Below, piece after piece: positions 47,874 through 57,166 of a stretch of DNA of 64,000 nucleotides. This stretch comes from JASHPR01 sp963739645 (GTDB taxonomy: Bacteria; Actinomycetota; Actinomycetes; Streptosporangiales; Streptosporangiaceae): the NCBI GenBank assembly GCA_963739645.1, contig CAVUBM010000088.1, forward strand, positions 62,001-126,000, read 5' to 3'. The position numbers were made by a program, and so were the translations under genes. The notes beneath the pieces were generated by a model, which was not told the origin of the DNA, did no database searches, and saw nothing but the letters and a program-made list of their open reading frames with translations. Positions within the stretch are counted from its first letter, which is position 1, and each line of letters begins with the position of its first letter.

Positions 47874-49118
47874 TCAGGCGCGAGGGGGGCCTAGCCGCGC
47901 GGCCCGCGACTCCAGATAGCGCCGCTCGGCCAGGCTGGCGGTCAGGCGGGCGGCGCGCTGGTAGCTCTCCCGCGCGGCCGCCTCGTCGCCGGCCTGCTCC
48001 AGCAGGTGCGCCCGGACCGCGTGCAGCCGGTGGTGGGCGGCCATCCTCGGATCGCCGTCCAGCGCGGCCAGGAGCTCCAGCCCGGCGCGGGGCCCGCTGG
48101 TCTGCGCCAGCGCGACCGCGCGGTTGAGCGTCACCATCGGGTTGGGGGCGATCCGCTCGAGGATCCGGTAGAGCGCGTGCACCTGATGCCAGTCGGTGTC
48201 CTCGGCGTGCGCGGCGTTGGCGTGGGTCGCGGCGATGGCGGCCTGGAGCTGGTAGGGGCCGAGCGCCGGGCCGGCCATCGCGGCGCTGATCAGGGCGGTG
48301 CCCTCGGCGATGAGGCCGGCGTCCCACCGGGCACGGTCCTGCTCGTCCAGCGGGATCAGGTCACCGCCGGGGGTGGTCCGCGCGCCGCGCCGGGAGTCCG
48401 TCAGCAGCATGAGCGCGAGCAGGCCGTCCACCTCGCCGTCAGCGGGGAGCAGCCGGCGGGCCAGCCGGGCCAGGCGGATGGCCTCGCGGGCCAGGTCGGC
48501 GCGGTGCAGCTCGTTCCCGGAGGAGGCGGTGTAGCCCTCGTTGAAGATCAGGTACAGCACGTGCAGGACGACGCGCAGCCGCTCCGCCAGGTCGCCGGGC
48601 GGGGGCAGGCGGAACTGGCTGCCCGCCGCCTTGATCTGCTGTTTGGCCCGGCTGATGCGCGCGGCCATGGTGCCCTCAGGGACGAGGAAGGCGCGGGCGA
48701 TCTCGGCCGTGGTCAGGCCGCCGACGGCGCGCAGCGTGAGCGCGGTCTGGGAGGCTGGGGTCAGCGCCGGATGGCAGCACAGGAACAGCAGGATCAGGGT
48801 GTCGTCGGTGTCCGGCCCGCCCGGGTCGCCGGCGTCCGGCCCGCCCGGGTCGGTCGCGTCGGCGGCGGCGAGCTCGCGGGCCCGGCGCGCGCGGTCGCTG
48901 CGGACCTGGTCGATGAACCGCCGGGAGGCCGCGGTGATCAGCCAGCCGCGCGGGCTGTCCGGCACGCCGTCGGCGGGCCAGGCCGCGGCAGCGGCGATGA
49001 CCGCCTCCTGCACGGCGTCCTCGCACTCCTCGAACTGGCCGTACCGGCGGACGAGCACGCCGAGGACCTGCGGCGCCAGCTCGCGCAGCAGGTCCTCGGT
49101 GGCGGCGTCGGTCCTCAC
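47874..49118 (-). CDS. ECF42-type RNA polymerase sigma factor with C-terminal extension
   Basis: A 414-residue protein from GTG 49118. The sigma region 2 helix is EECEDAVQEAVIAAAAAW followed by GWLITAASRRFIDQVRSDRARR. Region 4 is LTLRAVGGLTTAEIARAFLVPEGTMAARISRAKQQI. A long C-terminal domain of about 230 residues (LRVVLHVLYLIFNEGYTAS, then RADLAREAIRLARLARRLLP and YQLQAAIAATHANA) is typical of ECF42, whose members are paired with DGPF proteins rather than a membrane anti-sigma factor. The next gene upstream is exactly such a DGPF protein, overlapping by four bases. Confidence 0.9.
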   Translation of the reverse strand: MRTDAATEDLLRELAPQVLGVLVRRYGQFEECEDAVQEAVIAAAAAWPADGVPDSPRGWLITAASRRFIDQVRSDRARRARELAAADATDPGGPDAGDPGGPDTDDTLILLFLCCHPALTPASQTALTLRAVGGLTTAEIARAFLVPEGTMAARISRAKQQIKAAGSQFRLPPPGDLAERLRVVLHVLYLIFNEGYTASSGNELHRADLAREAIRLARLARRLLPADGEVDGLLALMLLTDSRRGARTTPGGDLIPLDEQDRARWDAGLIAEGTALISAAMAGPALGPYQLQAAIAATHANAAHAEDTDWHQVHALYRILERIAPNPMVTLNRAVALAQTSGPRAGLELLAALDGDPRMAAHHRLHAVRAHLLEQAGDEAAARESYQRAARLTASLAERRYLESRAARLGPPRA

Positions 49119-49486
49119 ATCTCCAGGAGCCCGGCCGAGAACATGACCGGGCGCACCTCGATGCCCATGCCCTCGACCTTAGCGTCGGGGATCATCGCGG
49201 CGAGCTCGATGGCGCGCTCCCGGCTCTCGCAGTCGATCAGGTAGAAGCCGCCCAGGTATTCCTTGGCCTCGAGGTAGGGCCCGTCGGTGACGGCGGGCTG
49301 GCCGCCGCGGACCCGCACCACGGCGCTCTGCGCCGGATCGGCCAGCGCCTGGGTGGTGATCATCTCGCCCGACTTCGTGATGGTGTCCATGAATGCGCCG
49401 TGCCCGTTCCCGATCTCGTTGCGCTCATCCTCGGTCAGGGCGTCGAACACGGCCGGGTTGATGTGCATGCTCAGCAGGAACTTCAT
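49115..49486 (-). CDS. YciI/DGPF domain protein, partner of the ECF42 sigma factor
   Basis: A 123-residue protein from ATG 49486 with GAGGAGGAG upstream. The DGPF motif appears as TDGPYLEAKEYLGGFYLID (DGPY variant), with the N-terminal strand KFLLSMHINPAVFDAL and the C-terminal GMGIEVRPVM. These small ferredoxin-like-fold proteins are conserved next to ECF42 sigma factors, and the pair is translated from one message (GTGA overlap). The exact function is unknown; it is not a catalytic YciI of known substrate. Confidence 0.88.
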   Translation of the reverse strand: MKFLLSMHINPAVFDALTEDERNEIGNGHGAFMDTITKSGEMITTQALADPAQSAVVRVRGGQPAVTDGPYLEAKEYLGGFYLIDCESRERAIELAAMIPDAKVEGMGIEVRPVMFSAGLLEM

Positions 49487-49533
49487 CGCTGCTCCTCCTC
49501 ATTGTCGCCGAGCCCCCGTCGGGCTCTCGGTAG

Positions 49534-49635
49534 CTGGTCGGAGCGGGCAGCCCCGTCTTGACATCCGCCACCCGAATAATTCTTCCGCCGGCTTTCCGGG
49601 CTCGATGTCAAGGAGCCCCCGGCCGCTCCGACCAG
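49534..49635. promoter_or_regulatory. 32-nt inverted repeat with TTGACATC inner arms in the divergent promoter region
   Basis: Left arm 49,534-49,565 and right arm 49,604-49,635 share CTGGTCGGAGCGG (13 bases) and CTTGACATC (9 bases) as complements, with different bases between them, across a 38-base centre that is AT-rich (GAATAATTC). It lies between the DGPF/sigma unit and the MFS gene and may be a shared regulatory structure or a small inverted-repeat insertion. Confidence 0.45.
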
Positions 49636-49669
49636 TCGCTGTCACGGACCGACGGAGTCAGGAGTCAAC

Positions 49670-51257
49670 ATGCTTACCAGACAGACGACCGGGCCGGGGG
49701 AGCTGGCCGGACGCCGGGAGTGGATCGGGCTGGCGCTGCTCGCCCTGCCGGCGCTGCTGGTCGCGGTGGACATCACGGCGCTGTTCCTGGCGCTCCCGCG
49801 GCTGAGCGCCGACCTGCACGCGAGCAGCGTCGAGCAGCTGTGGATCACCGACAGCTACGGCTTCCTGGTCGCCGGGTTCGTGATCACCATGGGGACGCTG
49901 GGGGACCGGGTCGGCCGCCGCCGGCTCCTGCTGATCGGCGGCGCGGCGTTCGCGGCCGTGTCGGTCGCCGCCGCCTACTCGGTCAGCCCGCTGATGCTGA
50001 TCATCGCCCGCGGGGTGCTGGGCATCGCGGGCGCGACGCTGGCACCCTCGACGCTGGCCCTGATCAGCAGCATGTTCCGCGACGCCCGGCAGCGGGGCCA
50101 GGCCATCGCGGTGTGGGCGACCAGCCAGTTCGTCGGCGGGGCGGCCCGGCCCGGTGCTGGCCGGGCTGCTGCTGCAGCACTTCTGGTGGGGCTCGGTGTT
50201 CCTGATGGCGGTGCCCGTCATGATGCTGCTGCTGATCGCCGGGCCGAGGGTCCTGCCCGAGTACCGCAACCCGGCCCCCGGCCGAGTGGACCTGGCGAGC
50301 GTCGGGCTGTCCCTGGCGGCCGTGCTGCTGGTGGTGTACGGGCTCAAGCAGCTGGCGGTCGGCGGGTCGCCCAGCCTGACCGCGCCGCTCGGGTCGATCG
50401 CCGCGGGCGCCGCGCTCGGCGTGGTCTTCGTGCGGCGCCAGCTCCGGCTCGAGGCACCGCTGCTGGACCTGCGGCTGCTGCGCAGCCGCCCGTTCACCGC
50501 CGTGCTGGCATCGCTCCTGCTCGCGGGCGTCGCCCTGGCCGGGACGGGCCTGCTGGTCACCCAGTACCTGCAGAGCGTGCTGGGCTACTCGCCCCTGGCC
50601 TCGGCCCTGCTGTTCACGCCTATGGGCCTGGGGATCGCGGGCGGCACGATGACCGCCCCGGCCCTCGCGCGGCGGGCGCGGCCGGCCACGGCGATCACCG
50701 GGGGGCTGGCCCTCTCGGTGCTGGGCTGCCTCCTGCTGACCCTGGCCGGCCCCACGGGCGGGCTGCCCGCCGTGATGCTGGGCATCGGCATCCTCGCGCT
50801 GGGCGCCGGCCCGCTGTTCGCCCTCGGCACCAGCCTGGTCATCGGCTCCGTGCCGCCGGCGAGGGCCGGCTCGGCGGCGTCGATGTCGGAGACGGCCAAC
50901 TACCTCGGCTCCTCGCTGGGCCTGGCCCTATTCGGGGTGATCGGCGCGAGCGTCTACCGCGGTCACATGGCGCACACGATCGCCGCCGGCGCGCAGGCCG
51001 CTGCGGGCCAGACGCTGGCCGGCGCCGCCGCGGCCAGCACCCACCTGCCAGCCCGGGCGGCCGCAGGGCTGCTCGACACGGCCAGGGCCGCATTCACCAG
51101 CGGCCTGCACGTCACCGCGGTCGTCGCCGCGGTGATCTTTGCCGCGCTCGCGCTGCTCATCGCGGCCGCGCGGCCGGGCCGGGCCGCCGCGGAAACGCCG
51201 GCCGCGGAAACGCCGGCCGCGGCGGCGGACGAGGCGTACGAGGGCGCCCGGTCCTGA
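49670..51257 (+). pseudogene. MFS transporter, DHA2 (14-helix) drug-exporter type, one frameshift
   Basis: From ATG 49670 about 528 residues. Helix 1 is LALLALPALLVAVDITALFLALP, the loop motif GTLGDRVGRRRLLLIG (motif A) follows, then RGVLGIAGATLAPSTLALI (motif C-like). The frame changes from 2 to 3 near 50,140-50,155 in a run of GGCGGCCCGGCCC: FVGGAA becomes GPVLAGLLLQHFWWGSVFLM. Later helices and GSVPPARAGSAASMSETANYLGSSLGLALFG fit the DHA2 group such as EmrB and QacA, which expel drugs by proton antiport. The C-terminal tail contains a short repeat (AAETPAAETPAA). It diverges from the ECF42 unit. Confidence 0.88.
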
Positions 51258-51794
51258 CGGGCCGGCCGCCCGGTACGGTTGACGGCAGGAACTTCGTGTT
51301 CCTCCCGGGCCGCCTGTTACCTTTCGCCGGGTCCGGGCGGCCCGGCTTCATTCCTGGCGGCTACCGCGTCGCCGGTCTCCCGGTGCGGCCGGGGACGATC
51401 AGCTCCAACTGGCTGTCTGTCCTGTGGCCCGGCGCCGGAGAGCGCCAGCCCGCTGGACCTCGGATGGACCTGGCGTGTGTCTCCGAGCCTGGACGCGGGC
51501 GCGGTATCTGTTTGGCCCGGTCCATCGGTGTTGCTGCTCGGGTTGCTGTTTCACTCGGTTCTGATGTTCCCCGAGATCTTGCTCTTAGGTGCGGCCTGCC
51601 GAACCGGTCCGGGTCCGGCGTCGCTTAGCGCATGCTCAACCAGATGTTGGGCTCTACACCGTCTGAGATCGTCCGGTGCCTCGGCTGATCAGCTCCGACG
51701 CGTTCGAGGCGATTGGCGTCAATCCGATCGAGTGCATCGCTGTTGCTGCTCGCGTCGCTGCTCCTCGCCTGTGTAGGCCGGTGACCTCGATGGT
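51258..51794. other. intergenic stretch, no gene supported
   Basis: About 540 bases after the MFS gene. Open frames here have no recognisable protein and the sequence has less of the codon-position GC bias of the neighbouring genes. No RNA gene, repeat or terminator stands out. Confidence 0.45.
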
Positions 51795-52276
51795 TCAGGC
51801 AGCCGGGGCCAGGAGGGTGCCTCGATCGACCCTGGACTCGTCGCGTTTGCCGTACCGCTCGCGCAGCGCCCGCCAGGCCTTCAGCTTCTCTGGCCGCATC
51901 TGCTGCTGACTGTCATACAGATCGTGTACGTAGCAGTTGAGTACCGTCTCCTCGCCGGCCCGAGGAACCGCACGGTCAAGACCTCCCGCCCGTGGAACGA
52001 GGGGAACGGGTAGGGCCCGCGCACGAACCGGACGCCGGTGATCTCATCGACCCGCACGTCCATCGTCCAGCTCGCCGTGCCGTCGCCGAGTTCGACGTGC
52101 CACCAGCGCCGGTCGGCCGGTCCGCGGAACACCGGCGATGTCACCCCGGTGAGGTGCGCTGTGCACCAGCCGACGCCGACGCCGAAGACGAAGACCAGAA
52201 GCCCCGACTCCGACAGGTCGGCGATCAGGCGTTCCAGTTCGCTGGCGGGCTCGCTGATGTCTTCGATCGTGCCCAT
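51795..52276 (-). pseudogene. hypothetical protein of about 160 residues, one frameshift
   Basis: ATG 52276 is preceded by GAGGAGGAGCGCGAG, a strong ribosome site. The first part, MGTIEDISEPASELERLIAD, continues with LVFVFGVGVGWCTAHLTG, RWWHVELGDGTASWTMDVRVDEITGVRF and SFHGREVLTVRFLG. Near 51,960 one base is missing and the frame moves to GEETVLNCYVHDLYDSQQQM, then RPEKLKAWRALRERYGKRDE, ending at the TGA 51,795-51,797. The join is smooth and the codon use matches real genes. I do not recognise the family. It is soluble, with no signal peptide. Confidence 0.5.
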
Positions 52277-52473
52277 CTCGCGCTCCTCCTCACCTGAGAC
52301 GGTGTCGTTTGTGGGTGGGAACACGACGCCGCCCAGGATCGATACCCGACAGCCCGCCAGATGACCGCGCCCGACCCCGGCCGGGTAGCTACGACCGGCA
52401 AGGGTACGCATGCGGCTGGAACAACGGCACGCTGAATTCACCGCTGATATACCAAGGAAAACGGTCAAGTCCC

Positions 52474-53846
52474 GTGGCGTGGTGTTTCGCGGTTAACGCG
52501 TGATCCTTTGTTGTGTGGTTAGGCGCTGAGCGCCTGAAGGTCGCTGGCTGCACTCACCTCCGCCCCGGTTCCGGCAGGTACGAGGGTGACGCGGGAGCGG
52601 GCCAGGACGTCGAGTCCGAGGTAGCGACGTCCTTCGGTCCATTCGTCGTGCTGCTCGGCCAGGACAGCCCCGACGAGGCGTATCAGGGAATCACGGCCGG
52701 GGAAGATCCCGACGACGTCGGTCCGCCTGCGGATCTCGCGGTTCAGCCGTTCCTGCGGATTGTTGGACCAGATCTGGCGCCAGATCTCTTTCGGGAAGCT
52801 GGTGAACGCCAGGACATCGGCACGGGCGGCGTCCAGGTGCTCAGCGACCTTCGGCAGCTTGTCGGCAACGGCATCTACGAGGCGGTCGTACTGGGCGTGC
52901 ACGGAGGCGGCGTCGGGCTGGTCATAGACCGAGTGCAGCAGTGTCTTGACCCAGGGCCAGGACGCTTTCGGCGTGGCGGCCATCAGGTTCGCGGCGTAGT
53001 GAGTACGGCACCGCTGCCATGCGGCTCCGGGCAGGGTGGCGCCGATCGCCTCGACCAGCCCGCGGTGGGCATCGGAGGTGACCAGGGCGACACCGGACAG
53101 GCCGCGGGCGGTCAGGTCCCGGAAGAACCCCAGCCACCCCGCGCCGTCCTCAGCCGATGTCACCTGCAGGCCCAGAATCTCCCGGTGCCCGTCGCCGTTC
53201 ACCCCCACCGCGAGCAGCGCATGAACGTTCACGACCCGGCCGCCCTCCCGGACCTTGAGCACCAGCGCGTCGGCCGCCACGAACGTGTACGGTCCGGCGT
53301 CCAGCGGCCGGGTCCGGAACGCCTCCACCTGCTCATCGAGATCCCGGGCCATCTCGCTGACCTGCGACCGGGACAGCCTCGTGATCCCCAGGGACTCCAC
53401 CAGCTTCTCCATCCGCCGCGTCGACACCCCGAGCAGGTAACACGTTGCCACCACGCTGGTCAGGGCCGCCTCCGCCCGCCGCCGGCGCTCCAGCAGCCAG
53501 TCCGGGAAATACGACCCCGAGCGCAGCTTCGGGATAGCCACATCCAGCGTCCCGGCCCGGGTATCGAAGTCCCGGTGCCGGTAGCCATTGCGGACATTCA
53601 CCCGGTCTGGTCCCGGCATCCCATACGGGGCGCCACAGACCGCGTCAGCCTCCGCCGACATCAGCGCGGTGATGAACGTGGTCAGCATCGAGCGCAGCAA
53701 GTCCGGCGACGCCGACGCCAGCTGGTCATGCAGAAAGCGGGCAGGGTCGATACTGCTGGGAGCGGTCACTGTCGTGTCTCCTTCAGAAGCACTGTGGAAG
53801 GTCTTCCAAAGGATCACGCGGTGGCCGCCCTAAATGCCTACGCCAC
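52474..53846 (-). mobile_element. IS256-family insertion sequence
   Basis: The transposase gene is bracketed by imperfect terminal inverted repeats. The inner block CGCGTGATCCTTTG (52,497-52,510) is matched by the exact complement CAAAGGATCACGCG (53,807-53,820). The outer block GTGGCGT (52,474-52,480) is matched by ACGCCAC (53,840-53,846). The span is about 1.37 kb, usual for IS256. No clear 8-bp target duplication was found, so the outermost bases may be off by a few positions. Confidence 0.7.
52519..53769 (-). CDS. IS256 family transposase
   Basis: An intact 416-residue mutator-type transposase from GTG 53769 (AAGGAGA eight bases upstream). Marks are LLRSMLTTFITALMSAEADAVCGA at the N-terminus, VNVRNGYRHRDFDTRAGTL, IPKLRSGSYFPDWLLERRRRAE, GVSTRRMEKLVESLGITRLSRSQVSEMARDLD, and the catalytic domain FVAADALVLKVREGGRVVNVHALLAVGVNGDG (first Asp), LVTSDAHRGLVEAI (second Asp), and SNNPQERLNREIRRRTDVVGIFPGRDSLIRLVGAVL (Glu). 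There are no frame breaks, so the copy may be active. Confidence 0.95.
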   Translation of the reverse strand: MTAPSSIDPARFLHDQLASASPDLLRSMLTTFITALMSAEADAVCGAPYGMPGPDRVNVRNGYRHRDFDTRAGTLDVAIPKLRSGSYFPDWLLERRRRAEAALTSVVATCYLLGVSTRRMEKLVESLGITRLSRSQVSEMARDLDEQVEAFRTRPLDAGPYTFVAADALVLKVREGGRVVNVHALLAVGVNGDGHREILGLQVTSAEDGAGWLGFFRDLTARGLSGVALVTSDAHRGLVEAIGATLPGAAWQRCRTHYAANLMAATPKASWPWVKTLLHSVYDQPDAASVHAQYDRLVDAVADKLPKVAEHLDAARADVLAFTSFPKEIWRQIWSNNPQERLNREIRRRTDVVGIFPGRDSLIRLVGAVLAEQHDEWTEGRRYLGLDVLARSRVTLVPAGTGAEVSAASDLQALSA

Positions 53847-54057
53847 GCCCATCAGCGAGCCGGTCGGTACACCACTTTGCTGGACGTAACTAGGAAAACA
53901 CCTCCAGCCTCGCGCATCCGCCCAGGCGCTGACTGCCCGGCGGTCGCCTGGTATCTGGCCCGTTTGTGGCCCGAATCGGGCTCGGCCCTACACGGCTGGG
54001 AGGAGCGTTCCGCTGATGGTGACAAACATGGAGGGGTGTGAGCTGGAAAAGTACGGG

Positions 54058-54099
54058 TGCGCCGCCAGGGACTTGAACCCCGAACCCGCGGATTAAGAG
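54058..54099 (-). other. 3' half of a tRNA-Lys(CUU) gene: integration scar (att site)
   Basis: On the minus strand, 42 bases from the anticodon loop (CTCTTAATC) to the acceptor end (CCTGGCGGCGCA) match the 3' half of actinomycete tRNA-Lys, including the T arm GGGGTTCAAGTCCC. The 5' half is absent: the preceding bases (CGCTCCGCTCAAG) cannot form the D arm or the acceptor pair. This is the standard scar left when an element with a tRNA 3'-end att site integrates. The displaced half is joined to chromosome on its 3' side, here to the left of 54,058, so the element lies to the right. Confidence 0.75.
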
Positions 54100-54649
54100 C
54101 TTGAGCGGAGCGCGTCCATCCGGGTTCATCGGAGTTCGCGCCGCAGGTCAGGCTGGATTCCTGTACTCCAGTGAACGGCACCGTATTAGAGCGAACTGCA
54201 ACCCAGATTGCAACCCGGCGGGCCTGGCGATCATCCGTCTGGAAGGCACCTTGTCAACTCAAGAGTGTGAACTCGGATAGTAGCTGTGTCTCCGGCTAGT
54301 TACTCTAGGACTACCTGCCATGCCCAGAGCAACCGGCAAGCGCGAGCTGCAAACGGAGCATCCTCCCGGCTCGGGTGGGCGCCTATCGGAAGGATGGGCA
54401 AATCTGAAGGTAACCTCCACACCCGCGGCTGGCAGCCAGGTTGCCCAGAACTTGTGGCCATATCCGCTTGCTGGCGTGGCCCTCACAAGCGAACGCAAGC
54501 AAGAGAACTCGCCCACAGTGAAGTGCAGTTAGAACTCCATGGCGTTCTCCATGTGGCTAGCAGCGAGCAGACGCGCGGGTTGGTTGCGGGTCAGCGGCAT
54601 CGGCCAGGCTTGACGAACTGCTCCGTGATGGTCTTTGGCGAAGCTGACC
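54100..54649. other. left end of the presumed integrated element, no gene supported
   Basis: About 550 bases next to the tRNA scar. The only structure is TGCAACCC twice at 12-base spacing (54,197-54,204 and 54,209-54,216). Open frames are short and without recognisable products; GC content is lower than in the chromosome to the left. Confidence 0.45.
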
Positions 54650-55221
54650 TCAGGGTTTGATCCCGCCGGAGCGGCTCGTCCTACGCGGGGATGAAAGACC
54701 CAGGTCCTCGCTAAGGGTGCGCCAGAACGCCGTTGAGCGCGCCGTCCGCGCTGGGCCCAGCCCGGTAACGACCCGGCAACTGCTCGCCTGGACGGTGACG
54801 GGCGGGAATGGGCGCCCACCGGCGGCGAACCCGAAACGCAGCGAGCCGCCGAATCCGGCCGCGCAGGTCATCAACCCGGGCGGCATCTTCGGTAGGCCGC
54901 ACAGCGCGGCAGCCAGGATACGCACCAGGCGTGGTTCCGCGATGGTTATTCCACGCGGCAGGATCGAACCTTTCTGGGGGCGGAAACCCTTCGTGTGGGT
55001 GACCACTACGCTGGTCAGTTCCGGTATGTCCCTGCACAAGGCCACCCCCGCAAGCGCCTTGCCGCCGCGGGTGGTGCCGCGCCCGGACCGTCCGTCGAGG
55101 CAGACTGGCCGACCGTCACCTGGCTGCCGCAGGCGGCAAGCGTAATGAAGGCGCCGACGGCGGCCGTGGCCAACGCTACCCGGCTGGCCGCGCCGAGCTG
55201 CCGTATCCGTAGCACCATCAC
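54650..55221 (-). pseudogene. small lipoprotein, hypothetical, one frameshift
   Basis: Start GTG 55221 or ATG 55218 after AGAGGTG. The signal is unmistakable: VALATAAVGAFITLAAC ends in the lipobox LAAC, so the mature protein is a membrane-anchored lipoprotein starting CGSQVTVGQSASTDGPG. Near 55,070 the frame changes and continues GGKALAGVALCRDIPELTSV, then GSILPRGITIAEPRLVRILA, ALCGLPKMPPGLMTCAAGF to the TGA at 54,650-54,652. The total is about 190 residues with three cysteines in the mature part. The family is not recognised; similar short lipoproteins are common in actinomycete accessory DNA. Confidence 0.55.
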
Positions 55222-55354
55222 ATTCACCTCTATCCTGAGCGGAATGCCCGAGCGGCCGGTTCCGGCCGCCCGGATTCTCACCCTGCAGGTGCCTGGTCCA
55301 GGCCTTTGCGATTGGACGGGTCCCAGGCACGCCCGGTTCCCTCTTGCTCAGCTG

Positions 55355-57164
55355 GGAGGGCGCTGAATAAAGAGGGCTGGCGATAGCGCGTTTTGCCGGC
55401 AGTGTGTTCGATCACCTGGGATGATCGTCGTTATGCAGGGCAGAGAGCGGATGGACCGGCAGTTGCTGGACGCGGGGGCGCTGGTGGGGCATCTGGTGCC
55501 GGCGGGGAGCATGTTCGCGTTCCTTGCCTCCCACCGCAGCGAGCTGTTCAGCGATGAGGATTTCGCGGACTTGTTCCCGTCAGGGCGGGGGCGGCCGTCG
55601 GTCCCGGCGAGCGTGATGGCGTCGGTGATGGTGCTCCAGGTGCTGCACGACTATTCCGATGCCGAGGCTGCGGAGGCGGCCCGGTGTGACCTGCGGTGGA
55701 AGGCGGCGTGCGGGTTCCCGCTGGATCACGCGGGGTTTGATCCGTCCACGCTGGTGTACTGGCGGCGGCGGCTGGCGCGCTCTGGCCGCCGGCACCGGAT
55801 CAGCGGCGCGGTCCGGAAGGTGATCACCGAGACCGGGGTCTTGCAGGGCCGCCGCCGGCGGGCGGTGGATTCGACGATCCTGGCGGATGCGGTGGCCACC
55901 CAGGACACCATCACCCAGCTGGTCGCCGCGATCCGCCGGTGCGGCAGGGTGGTGCCGGGAGCAGCCGGGCTGATCGCGGAGCTGTGCACCGGCCACGATT
56001 ACAGCCAGCCCGGCAAGCCGCGGATCGATTGGGACGACCCGGCGGCGAAGGACGCGGTGGTGTCCGCGCTGGTGAACGACGCGAGCGCGCTCGTGCGGGC
56101 GCTGGAAGACCACGACCTGGATGAGCAGGCGGCCTCGGCGGTGGCGTTGCTGGCGCTGGTCGCCGGGCAGGACGCCGAGCCCGCCGAGGGCAGCGACGGG
56201 ACCGACGGGCGGTGGCGGATCGCCCGCAAGGTCGCCGAGGACCGGGTGATCTCGGTCAATGACCCGCAGGCGCGGCACACGCGCAAGTCACCCGAGGCCC
56301 GGCGGGATGGCTACCGGGCGCACGTGGCGGCTGAGCCCGGCACCGGACTGATCACCGATGAGCAGCTGACCAGGGCAGCCGGGCCGCAAAACAGCGACCC
56401 GGCGGTCGCCGCGGCGATGATCGCCCGGGAAGCGGCACCGGCGGAGGTCTACGGCGATTCCGCCTACGGCACCGGTGACCTGCGCGCCGCTCTCACCGCA
56501 GCGGGGCACCAGCTGGTCATCAAGCCCGGGCCGCGCAAGCCCGCCGTCGAGGGCGGGTTCACCACCGATGACTTCACCGTCGATGAGGCTGCGGGAACTG
56601 TGACCTGCCCGGCCGGCCTCACCCGCCTGATCACCGCCCGGCGCGCGGTCATCTTCGGCGCCGCCTGCCGCACCTGCCCGCTGCGCAGCCGGTGCACGAC
56701 CGCCAAAGAAGGCCGCACCCTGCACCTGCACCCCCGCGACGCGCTGCTGCGCGCCGCCCGGGCAGACTGGGCTGCCCAGCCCGCCCTGCGCGAGAGCTAC
56801 CGCAAGCACCGCCCCAACGTCGAACGGGTCATCTCCCAGATCGCCAGCCGCGGCGGGCGGCGCCTCAAACTCCGCTACCGCGGCACCACCCGCAACAACG
56901 CCTGGCTCAAAAACCGCACCGCCGCCCTGAACCTGCGCAACCTCATCAGCCGCGGCCTGGACCACCAGAACGGAGCATGGGCACTGGCCTGACCGCCCGG
57001 CACAGCAGCCCAGGACGGCTCACAGCCTGCCGCCCGCCTGCCAGCCTGGCACAGGCGGGGCCACCGGCCACGTCACCGCCCAGCAACGACCTGGCATACC
57101 GACCGCACAGACGACCATGCCGACACTCTTCCCGTCCCAGATCACCCTTTGTTCAGGGCCCTCC
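55355..57164 (+). mobile_element. IS1182-family insertion sequence
   Basis: An 18-base imperfect terminal inverted repeat marks both ends: GGAGGGCGCTGAATAAAG at 55,355-55,372, and the complement of GGAGGGCCCTGAACAAAG ending at 57,164 (2 mismatches). The 1.81-kb element carries one long transposase gene. No clear target duplication is seen; its right end lies directly against the TA of the next element. Confidence 0.75.
55421..56992 (+). CDS. IS1182 family transposase
   Basis: An intact 523-residue DDE transposase. The N-terminal DUF772-type domain reads LFSDEDFADLFPSGRGRPSVPASVMASVMVLQVLHDYSDAEAAEAARCDLRWKAACG. The catalytic core has RRAVDSTILADAVATQD (first Asp), the PAEVYGDSAYGTGDLRAAL segment (second Asp), the zinc-like CRTCPLRSRCTTAKEGRTLHL and the final RPNVERVISQIASRGGRRLKLRYRG (Glu). 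The start is uncertain among ATG 55421, 55433 and 55451. There are no frame breaks. Confidence 0.92.
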   Translation: MIVVMQGRERMDRQLLDAGALVGHLVPAGSMFAFLASHRSELFSDEDFADLFPSGRGRPSVPASVMASVMVLQVLHDYSDAEAAEAARCDLRWKAACGFPLDHAGFDPSTLVYWRRRLARSGRRHRISGAVRKVITETGVLQGRRRRAVDSTILADAVATQDTITQLVAAIRRCGRVVPGAAGLIAELCTGHDYSQPGKPRIDWDDPAAKDAVVSALVNDASALVRALEDHDLDEQAASAVALLALVAGQDAEPAEGSDGTDGRWRIARKVAEDRVISVNDPQARHTRKSPEARRDGYRAHVAAEPGTGLITDEQLTRAAGPQNSDPAVAAAMIAREAAPAEVYGDSAYGTGDLRAALTAAGHQLVIKPGPRKPAVEGGFTTDDFTVDEAAGTVTCPAGLTRLITARRAVIFGAACRTCPLRSRCTTAKEGRTLHLHPRDALLRAARADWAAQPALRESYRKHRPNVERVISQIASRGGRRLKLRYRGTTRNNAWLKNRTAALNLRNLISRGLDHQNGAWALA

Positions 57165-57166
57165 TA

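Noticed and set aside
49558..49586. Sigma-70 type promoter from TTGACA to AATAAT upstream of the MFS gene
   Set aside because: The spacing is only 11 bases, so the boxes cannot work as a normal -35/-10 pair; the TTGACATC words are better explained as parts of the inverted repeat.
54058..54130. Complete tRNA-Lys gene
   Set aside because: Only the 3' half from the anticodon loop is present; no D arm or 5' acceptor strand can be found beside it.
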